A stretch of DNA of 64,000 bases from Trichopria drosophilae (lineage: Eukaryota > Arthropoda > Insecta > Hymenoptera > Diapriidae): NCBI GenBank assembly GCA_030407085.1, contig CM059582.1, positions 139,486,501 through 139,550,500 of the forward strand, given 5' to 3'. Position 1 is the first letter of the stretch, and every line of letters starts with the position of its first letter. The notes beneath the pieces were generated by a model, which searched no databases, was not told the DNA's origin, and worked only from the letters and a program-made list of their open reading frames with translations. The translations under genes were made by a program, and so were the position numbers. Positions 55,666 to 64,000 of this stretch are shown here, piece by piece.

Positions 55666-56760
55666 ATGATCGTAATCGTACTTGTATTCCTGGTTGGTGG
55701 GGTGAGAGGTGCCCACGAAAATTATGTTCTCGAATCGCAATCTAATCCTGGCATATACTTTGAACGTGAGCACACCATGAGACTGAAGCAAGGAGAGTGG
55801 AAAATGAACATTTTTCTAAACTTAGACTCATACTACGACAACTCATTTGATTTATTATCACATATGAATACGATATTAACTAATTGCACAAGTGAATCAA
55901 ACGAATATCTTAAAATTGACTGTAAGGGAATAATTCGACCACATCTCTTAAGGAATAAAGTTCTTAAGGAAAGACTTTTGAAGGAAAAAGTAAAGAGTTA
56001 CATTCAAGAATTCAATTCACCACATCCTAGAATTTATGAAATTATACAAAGAGAGAAAAGACTGGCACCATTGGGAATAGTAGGAAGCCTAAGCAAGGCT
56101 CTATTTGGAACCCTCAATGTTGATGATGCAGAGTATTTGCACACAGAAATTGATAAATTATATAATCATCAGAAGGAATTGATTGGGTTGGTTGAGAAAC
56201 AGACGCATTTGGTCAAATCTAATTTCGACAGCTTACAACATCAAGTAGAAACCGATGTACAACGAATCAACAAAATTGAAGTAACTTTGAATAATTTAAA
56301 TCATCGCCTGATATGTATATGCGCTAAATGAATACTCGACGGAAGTCGAATTATATATAGAGAATCAGATTGAAGTCACTCAAAATTTATTAAACCTTTT
56401 TATGATAGAGGCTATCAATCTGGGAAAATTCCATCCATTATTACTGGACGCCGATAAATTACTCAAATTTACTCGCGAAATACAAGAAAGCGCACATGAA
56501 TTAGATTTTCCGATACCATCAAAATATATACGACCTGGAACCTTATCGACCATCTCTTCAACGAACATCATTCACTATAAATAAAAAATCCTAGTTCTAC
56601 TCAAATTTCCTTCGCTTGCCATAATTCCATATCATTTATTTAAATTACATCCCTGGTCCAGTCCTCAATATCACACTGGAAATTATACCGGTTCTGCCTT
56701 TATTAGCCCAACTGCCAATTACATGTTTCTGTCGGCCGATCATCGCACTTATTACTTCTA
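55666..56760 (+). pseudogene. Env remnant (insect F-protein-like)
   Basis: A frame starts with a signal-peptide-like hydrophobic run (residues ~1-16) and continues for 221 codons. A furin-type 'REKR' site near residue 130 is followed by a hydrophobic region and a coiled-coil-like helix. Further matching pieces occur in other frames to about 56760. In the family this protein is a membrane glycoprotein. Breaks lie at 56331 and again near 56584, and the C-terminal half including any transmembrane anchor is absent where the F-box frame begins. Described only; nonfunctional here. Confidence 0.75.
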
Positions 56761-56783
56761 AACATCAATATTTTCATCGTAAA

Positions 56784-58213
56784 ATGGTAGCTGGTAAGAT
56801 CAGAAGCATAACAATTGCCAGAGCTCAGTTGGATAACAGAAGAACAGGAAGTATAAACGAGGAGTTATCACCACAATATCTGGAGCATTTGCCTGACGTC
56901 TGCCTAATAAAAATCCTAAGATATTTACCAATGATGAACCGAATTCATGTATGTACTACCAATAAACGTCTGCTCAGCATATTCGCTGATTCATGGAATC
57001 GAGGCGTACTCGACTTGAAGGCAACGACGTGGTTTTCAAATTCAATCGACACCAACAAAATAAAATTTACCCCGTCACTAGACATTTTAAAAAGAATAGG
57101 ATCCAGATTGGAAACTTTACGCTGAGCTCCTTCAAAAGACGCGGAAAACTTACGAGATCGCAGTATCATATCACTGATTAATAAATGTCTAAATTTAAAA
57201 CATTTGGATCTAGGGGGCAGTATCATCAAGTTGCCTAGAAGAAATTAAAAGATATACTGATCTTCAAAGTCTCACCATAGGACCAACTGTATCGGAAAAT
57301 TGCAATTTAAATATGGTTACTAAAAATAATACAAAATTTACCCTTTTCCGCTTGTTAGGAGTGCGATCAACCGGCGAAGAATTAATCAACCTTCAAAATC
57401 ATCTATCACATTTGCCTATCATTTACAGTGTCAGCTTAAATAAAAAATACTTAATTGCTGCTCTACCGAGATTTAAATCCTTACATACATTGGAACTGGT
57501 GAAATGCCGCAGTATCGCGTCAACAGATACTTTGAAATGCCTACAGACCACTTGCCTGAACCTCCGATCTGAGTTATACTCATTTTTGTAGCATGTCTTC
57601 AATTGCCGACTCTCTCAATGATGCATTTAGAACAGGAATTAAATTTAAAAAAATTAAAAAAGCATACAAATCTAGAGATCCTAAGAGCTGCCTGAGTATT
57701 GTGGATGGATGAGAAATTGTTTTTTACTATTGGCGAAAATCTAGTCAACTTAAAAAATTTACATATATTGCGTTGTCCTCAAGTTACAGATAAGGCAATA
57801 AGTTATCTTCAAAAATGAACATTACATACGTTACTCATGGACGAAATGACGAACCCGGTAACGGGGTGCACTATTCCTCTTCTCAGTGACTTAAAGGTAT
57901 TGAGTATCGAGGATGTCAAGGAATCATTTTAAAAACCCTAAATCAAATACTGAAAAGTATACCCAGTCTGTATCAAATTGACATACGAAATAACCCACTG
58001 CTATCACCAGCTACCATTGCCAAAAACACGGAAAGAATCGGACATAGTATAAACAAATTCTCACCTCGGCATTTTGTAATCTATCAGATTACACGAAAAA
58101 GAAATTTAGATAATCACTTTAGTAAGTTAATTCTGCAGAATATTGAATACAAATATGAAGCCTATGTTCCTGACGATTTGTATACCTTAGAGTTCTTGAA
58201 TAGGTGGTCGTAA
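56784..58213 (+). pseudogene. Captured F-box / leucine-rich repeat gene, decayed
   Basis: The ATG at 56784 opens a frame with an F-box ('LEHLPDVCLIKILRYLP', about residues 33-72), the Skp1-binding motif of SCF ubiquitin ligase adaptors. Across frame changes follow leucine-rich repeat pieces: 'NKCLNLKHLDLGGS', 'LPRFKSLHTLELVKCRSIAS', 'LVNLKNLHILRCPQVTDKA', and a final frame to the TAA at 58211. The layout (F-box, then ~6 or more LRRs, total ~470 codons) is that of an FBXL protein. No introns are visible. It lies inside the retroelement, between env and the 3' LTR, in the same orientation. At least five breaks make it a pseudogene. Confidence 0.78.
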
Positions 58214-58802
58214 GAAGGTTAGATCAGCTGGTTGATACGAACGTTTATTAAGTAAGAGAATATATCTATGAGACATTGTGTCGTTGACCTTGTGGTCGAT
58301 ATCGATATGTTCAATTCATAGCCATATGGAACAACCAACCGCACTTGACAACTGATAACCATCACAATAGTGTTCAACGTGAAACTACATCTACACTAGT
58401 CCGGGGTACGAAGATCATTGATATTAGTTCTCAAGTGACTATTAAATACTATTGATCAAACCAGCTGTTCTAGTGAAGTGTACTTATTAGTGAGTTTAAA
58501 GTGAATACATACGAAATTATCAATCAAATTAATAATTCTATGAAGACTTTAAAATGTTAGCCAATGAATTTGGTTATACGTGCGACAATTTGAAAAATTG
58601 TATTTAACTTTGTAGCATTGCAATTATGATATGTTGTAATAATGTAAGATCACTACCATCCTTATCTAATCATTTTCCTAAAGAAAAGGAAGGATCGAAT
58701 CAGAAGTTGCTAAATTCAAAAACTAATGCATAATTGGATTGTGTTAGCGGGCTAGCATCGTCGATACCGTCTTTATTTTGGTCTTGTCGAGGGCGACAAG
58801 AA
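58214..58802. other. Untranslated region between F-box gene and 3' LTR
   Basis: AT-rich, no further domain. Probably the 3' untranslated part of the transduced gene or of the element. Confidence 0.45.
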
Positions 58803-58818
58803 AATAAGGGGGGGAGGT
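58803..58818 (+). promoter_or_regulatory. Polypurine tract of the 15.6-kb element
   Basis: The run aataagggggggaggt ends exactly at the 3' LTR TG, as expected for the plus-strand primer of reverse transcription. Confidence 0.8.
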
Positions 58819-59834
58819 TGTTACGTACGCACGTAACCATTATTTTTTTCTTAAAAACCTGTCTCCTGGATGATCGATTATTCGAAAGTCCAGAAGACAC
58901 TTTTTCAAATATTTCAATATATTCAATATATACTTGTATTAATTGAGTTCGTGAAACCGAAGGAAGTAGATCCTAAGGTTTCACGAACTCTTCATCGACA
59001 GGAGCTGATGCTGCTGGGAACGTCGCTATTTTATTTAAAACCACAACGGCTGCATTCTCGCGGAATGGGGCAGTGGTGGAGGAGCAAGGTATGCTTTTTC
59101 ATCATTTATATGCGATGGCACTTGCAAGTGTTTTTGGCATGCTAACGAATTAAATAATTATGTCGTCGCTGCTAGCGATCGGCGATGCCGATCTCGAACT
59201 TGACTTATGTCGGTGTCGTCACTTGTACTTCGCCATTGGTCACGGCAATAGCCGCGGAATGCAGTCGATCTCGGACTTCACGTTTTCGGGTTTTGCCTTC
59301 GGTCAAGGCAATCGCTGTGGAATATCGGAAGCGTGACTGCGGGCGTCAATATGGACCCAGCCGAAATGTAAACACTAATTCAATCCAGATTTTTCCCGGC
59401 CAATCAGGCCGGTATTTAAGTATTTCCTTTCTAATAAGACTCATTTTCACTCATTTAATTAGTTCATTATCATTGATCACGACATCCTTCTTTTTCCCTT
59501 TTAAATTCAAAATGCAATAAAATCTATACCTTATGAAAACTCAGTCGGTATCAGTACTGACATTTACTAATCAGTAGTGAGTTTTCCTCTCCTTCTCTTT
59601 CTGTTTTTTTCCCCTAATATATTATATACATTATAAATATAACATTCACTAAGAATTAAAGTTTATTTTGTTTGACAATTCCAAGCGACCTCGACTTGCG
59701 GACACGAAATCGGAGCCCGTACGGAGCCGGGTTCGTGGCAGAAGCAGCGGCCTGAATCGTTACTTAACGATTCGAATTAAATAAAATTTTAAAGTACAGC
59801 TGATGCGTTTGGGGTTTTGCCCTCGAACGCAACA
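58819..59834 (+). repeat. 3' LTR of the 15.6-kb element
   Basis: Starts tgttacgtacgc, ends cgaacgcaaca, 1016 bp. It carries the same 12-bp hairpin pair (58945-58956 and 58979-58990). It differs from the 5' LTR by scattered substitutions, a small deletion near 59125 and a differing patch near 59725-59760. Confidence 0.9.
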
Positions 59835-61195
59835 ACAACAATGAATGAAAATCATAATATACACATAATGTGTTCTTTCGGGCAGGAAAATGCAAAGCAT
59901 TATTCCAGGTAATTTATTTGGAAAATTTAAGGAATTTCAGAATGTTTCCTGGGCAGAAAATATTAAATCCCAATTCACAACAATGAATGAAAAGCAGAAT
60001 ATACACATAATGAGTTCTTTCGGACATGAAAATGCAAAACAAACGTCCAGGTCATTTATTTGGAAAATTTACCGAATTTTAGAATCTCTCCTGGGCGTAA
60101 AATATCAAATCCCTCTTCACAACAATTAATGACAAAAGAAATACGCACCTAATGAGTTCTTTCGGGCAGGAAAATGCAAAGCATTATTCCAGGTCATTTA
60201 TTTGGAAAATCTCACGAATTTTAGAATTCCTCATGGGCGTAAACTTCTAAACCCCTGTGGACAACAATGAATGAAAATCATAATATACACTTAATGCCTT
60301 CTTTCAGGGAAGGAAAATGCAAAGCATTATTCCATGTCATTTATTTGGAAAATATGACGAATTTTAGAATCACCCCTGGGCGTAAAATATTAAATCCCTC
60401 TGGACAACAATGAATGAAAATCATAATATCCATATAATATGTTTTTTCGAACAGGAAAATGCAAAACATCATTCCAGCTCATTTATTTTTAATACTTGAC
60501 GTATTTTAGAATAATTCCCAGGCATGGCTGATTAAATTTCTCATCACATCAATGAATGAAAATCAGAATGTTCACATAATCAGTGATTTCGAGCACGAAA
60601 ATGCAGAACATTATTCGAGGTCATTTATTTGGAAAATTTAACGAATTTTAGAATCACTCCTGGCTATAAAATATTAAATCCCTATTCACAACAATGAATG
60701 AAAATCAGAATAACCACATAATGAGTTTATTCGGACACGAAAACGCAAAACATTACTACAGGTTATCTATTTTTAATATTCGACGTATTTTAGAATCACT
60801 CCTTGGCATAAAATATTAAACCCCTCCGTACAACAATGAATGAAAATCATAAAATCCACATAATGTGTTCTTACGGACATGAAAATGCAAAATATTATTC
60901 CACGACATATATTTGGAAAATTTAACGAACTTTAGATTCTCTCATCGGCATAAAATATTAAAGCCCTCTTCACAACGATGAATGAAAATAGTAATATCCA
61001 TCTAATGACTTCTTTCGGGTACGATAATGCAAAACATTATTGCAGGTCATTTATTTGGAAAATATGACGAATTTTAGAAACACCCCTACGCGTAAAATAT
61101 TAAAACCCTCTGGACAACAATGAATAAAAATCATAGTATCCACATAATGAGTTCTTTCGGGTAGGGGAATGCAAAGCATTATTCCAGGTCATTTA
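59835..61195. repeat. ~142-bp satellite, right block
   Basis: Continues the array cut at 44241, about ten diverged units (near 59869, 60010, 60152, 60294, 60435, 60580, 60723, 60864, 61005, 61149). Units have the same word order as in the left block. The spacing stays close to 142 bp. Confidence 0.87.
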
Positions 61196-61489
61196 CAGTA
61201 GAACCCCGCTGGATTAGCACCGCGCTGGATTATCACCCCGCTGGATTGGCACTTCTCGGAATCCCTTTACCGCCACCATGCCGCTCGTCGCCTCAGGGGC
61301 GTGTCTAGTTAGACATACGCATCGATTTGGAGTTACAATAGGACGCAGAGAGTTTGTCTGTAATTGGTCATGAACGTCACGTGATTACGGCGTAGAGGTG
61401 TAAGCGATGCTTCCCCTATTACCGACAGCCCAGCGGGGTTTGCGGTGAAGACTCGGAACCGACCGTGACAATTCAACGGGGTTCTACTG
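61196..61489. mobile_element. 294-bp pogo-type MITE
   Basis: Terminal repeats start cagtagaaccccgctgg and end with a pairing 'cggggttctactg'. TA flanks both sides (61194-61195, 61490-61491). Cutting it out with one TA restores the satellite phrase 'tcatttatttggaaaat'. No coding sequence. Confidence 0.88.
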
Positions 61490-61587
61490 TATTTGGAAAA
61501 TCTGACGAATTTTTAAAATCTTACATTAAAAACTATAAAACATTTTAAGAAATTTGGGATAATCGAGGTGCAGCTATAATAATTCTC

Positions 61588-61730
61588 AAAAATGAAATCA
61601 CTATCGCCAGTTGAAGTGAAAGACATATTGAAATTATGCATTACATTTAAATCGTGTTTGTCGTTTTAATTTAATGCATAATTTCAATATCTCTTCGCTT
61701 CATTTCGCGATAGTGAAATCAGTTTTGAGG
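61588..61730. repeat. Hairpin
   Basis: The word 'aaatgaaatcactatcgc' and the following 'ttgaaattatgcatta' recur in inverted form 60-80 bp later ('taatgcataatttcaatat', 'gcgatagtgaaatcagtttt'). Stem of about 50 bp per side, possibly a small MITE. Confidence 0.7.
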
Positions 61731-61759
61731 ATTTGGTAAACAAAAAAATACCTAATTGA

Positions 61760-62416
61760 TTGCAAGAGTTTTGTACGTGTAACGCAAAAAAAATATGAAA
61801 AATTTTAAAAAACAAAAAAGTTATTAATTTTTTCCGCGAATTTACGAAAAACGTGTTTTGGTAAATTCAAGCGCTTCGTTTGTTGGGCGAATTTTAAGCT
61901 ACAAAGAAGTTTCAGTGAGAAAGTTGTTGATTATGATTTGTTAAAGTTTTCTGGAAAATTTCACGTGCATAGAAATAATAGTTTTTAAGCTTTGCAAGTT
62001 TTAAGTTGATGCCGGGCCGACAAGTCACGACACGTATACAGAGGACCAAGAACGCCGTACATATATATAGGCATGCTCGGGTATACGCGGAATCCGCGCG
62101 TATCAACTTCTTTGCATGGAAATCCTGTATTGCGCTTGTCGCCGCCAGGCGGGATCGCGAGTCTTGCAGCTCCATGCTACCATGTAGCGATTTCCGTTAA
62201 AGAAATGGATTTCCAGTTGGTTATAAGAAAATCGACCTACAAGTTGTTATAATGCAGACAACTTGTCAGACGCGGATACTGACAGAGAATTCAACCATTT
62301 GCAGTATACATTTGTGGAATACTATATTAAATATATATCTTTTTATTACATTACCAAATTATACAAAAATATTTGCATTGTTTTTTTTTATCTGAAAATC
62401 ATATTTATTTTACATA
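61760..62416. other. No gene seen upstream of the hAT transposase
   Basis: AT-rich to mixed. A more GC-balanced stretch at 62000-62200 shows no recognised motif. It may hold the 5' region of the hAT element. Confidence 0.4.
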
Positions 62417-64000
62417 ATGAAACGGTCTTATATGAGTGGTGCTCAAAAAAGAAAAAAAAACCATGAGCGTGAACTAGCTAAAAACAAGATGCCTAAATTG
62501 GACAAGTTTTTCTCTATATCTATAGAAAAGAATATTGTAGACAAGGAAAACATATGTGCTGAATTTACACCTAAAAAATATTTACACCTAAAATATGTTC
62601 ATAGGAGTGTGAACTAGCTGAAGAGCAGATGCTAAAGTGGATGATTTTTTTCTGGATCTATTGAAAAGAACATTCTAGATAAGAACAACATGTGTGCTGA
62701 ATTACTTGATGCACCTTTGTGTTCAGAAAATATATCGGATAATTCTACAAATAAAATGAGTGTAGAATGCAGCTCTGGAAATTCGCGCGCTAATGATCCC
62801 GGTTTATGGAATCTTAATTTATCTGCTGAAGATATAACGTACTGGATTAATAAAGGACCAGATGCGTCCAAATATTGAAGGTTCATTTGAAAATTCACGG
62901 CGTTTGTACGGTGCCCAGTATCATTACTGTTCGAATACGCTTTTCCAAGCAAAGAAAGGAAATGGTGAAATTTATCAACGTACTTACGTAATATATTCAA
63001 CATCAACTGGAAATGTTTACTGTTTTGTGTGTATATTGATATTATCGTCGACTACTGTCCTCGCAAATGGAGGATTTAGTGACTGGATAAATACATCTAG
63101 TATACAAAGTCATGAAAATAATAAAAAAGCAATGCTATCATATGTCACTCGTCGACGAGGCTGTGGTATAGACGGAAAGCTAGAAAGTGAATTTTAAAAA
63201 GAGCGTGATTGCTGGTGCCACGTTCTTAAACGTGTATTAGCGGTTATTCAAACGTTAGCAGAACGTACATTAGCCTTCCGAGGAACAAATGAAATTTTTG
63301 GATCTTCAAATAATGGAAATTTTATGGGATTGTTAGAATTAATCGCGAAGTTTGACCCCTTCTTAGCAGGTCATATTGAGAAATATGGAAATGCTGGTCG
63401 TGGAGTTACGTCTTATGTTTCAAAAGTAATTTGTGATGAACTTATTGAACTTTTAGCAGCGAAAGTTAGAACATCTATTTTTGATGACATAAAAAAGGCA
63501 GTATATTTCTCCATATCTGTTGATTCAACTCCAGACTGTTCACATATCGATCAGTTAACAGTAATTGTTAGGTACGTGTGCCCAGTGGATCGTTTACCAA
63601 CTGGACGATTCCTCACTTTTATTCTAATAGAAAGTCATACGGGTTAAAATCTGGCAAATTTAGTTTTTGATTATATAAACAATAAGTGTGGAATTGGGTT
63701 TAATAAATGCAGGGGGCAATCATATGACAATGCTGCAAATATGTCCGGTTGCTACGATGGTTTACAACAAAAAATATTAGAAAAAAATCCATATGCCATT
63801 TACATTCCATATGCCGGACATTCACTAAACCTTGTAGGAAAGGCAGCTGTGAGTTTTTGTTTAGAAGGTTTTAATTTTTTTGCTACTGTGCTACAAACAT
63901 ATACATTTTTCTCTGTATCCACGCATCGCTGGACTATACTTGAAATGGAACTGAACGCTGCACATATTAAGACAGTCCCTAAATGCCTTTCAACTACTAG
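62417..64000 (+). pseudogene. hAT transposase, ZMYM1-like (partial at window edge)
   Basis: A possible start at 62417 gives 'MKRSYMSGAQKRKKNHE', the common N-terminal start of ZMYM1-like hAT genes. After frame changes come 'NGEIYQRTYVIYSTSTGNVY' and 'LANGGFSDWINTSS' (TTF-type zinc-finger region), then 'LELIAKFDPFLAGHI', 'SISVDSTPDCSHIDQLTVI' and 'GQSYDNAANMSGCYDGLQ' (hAT catalytic-core blocks), continuing past the window end. Stops at 63195-63197 and 63645-63647 and frameshifts near 62590 and 62870 disable it. A tandem duplication of ~140 bp lies in the 5' part (62466-62570 and 62608-62702). Confidence 0.8.

Larger units (their letters stand above)
44242..59834 (+). mobile_element. 15.6-kb env-type Ty3/gypsy element with nested gypsy and F-box gene
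   Basis: The LTRs (44242-45261 and 58819-59834) are highly similar, and the outside 5 bp are acaac on both sides (44237-44241 and 59835-59839). Satellite units on the two sides join cleanly if the element and one acaac are removed. Order: LTR, primer-binding region, gag, protease, deleted RT, RNase H, AT-hook linker, a second Ty3/gypsy element (49263-55530), integrase C-terminus, env remnant, F-box/LRR reading frame, polypurine tract, LTR. An env gene places it among insect endogenous retrovirus-like (errantivirus-type) elements. It is defective at many points. Confidence 0.85.

Overview
The window looks like insect nuclear DNA made almost entirely of transposable elements and simple or tandem repeats. 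It is AT-rich and gene-poor. I found no convincing intact host gene, no rRNA or tRNA gene and no CRISPR array. The element mix suggests an arthropod, probably an insect and possibly a hymenopteran: Ty1/copia, env-bearing Ty3/gypsy, R4/Dong-like and I/Vingi-like non-LTR elements, mariner and pogo MITEs, FLYWCH-MULE, Mutator-type transposase, a ZMYM1-like hAT, and tRNA-derived SINEs. The species assignment is inference only.

Layout. 1-7600: a composite inverted repeat, a ~180-bp tandem array, mariner-like remnants and a dead non-LTR reverse transcriptase. 7884-18103: one Ty1/copia retrotransposon on the minus strand. Its two LTRs are flanked by the same 5-bp target duplication (ataat). It is swollen to 10.2 kb by a SINE that splits gag (13-bp duplication) and by a 3.3-kb terminal-inverted-repeat (TIR) element that itself holds a MITE carrying a solo LTR (5-bp duplication gtaat). 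18219-21875: a 3.7-kb foldback element whose arms are arrays of ~142-bp subrepeats. 23846-27557: a DNA transposon with a decayed, poorly characterised DDE-type transposase, split by a 1.9-kb element starting ccctactcg. 27558-42182: a cluster of R4/Dong-like fragments, with a SINE, a MITE, a FLYWCH-MULE and an I/Vingi-like LINE among them. 42350-43560: a Mutator-type transposase. 43600-61535: a ~142-bp satellite interrupted by a 15.6-kb Ty3/gypsy element and a pogo-type MITE. 62417 to the end: a hAT (ZMYM1-like) transposase cut by the window edge.

The most interesting object is the 15.6-kb element at 44242-59834. It has ~1-kb LTRs with matching 5-bp target duplications (acaac), gag, protease, a deleted reverse transcriptase, RNase H and a fragmentary env. 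Between the truncated env and the 3' LTR lies an intron-free F-box/leucine-rich-repeat reading frame that looks like a captured cellular gene. Its integrase region has been replaced by a second, GC-rich Ty3/gypsy element.

Nothing here works as an operon or pathway. The parts relate by insertion order, and several insertion events can be read directly from target-site duplications and interrupted reading frames. All coding elements carry stops, frameshifts, deletions or insertions. Family names come from recognised motifs, not from a database search.
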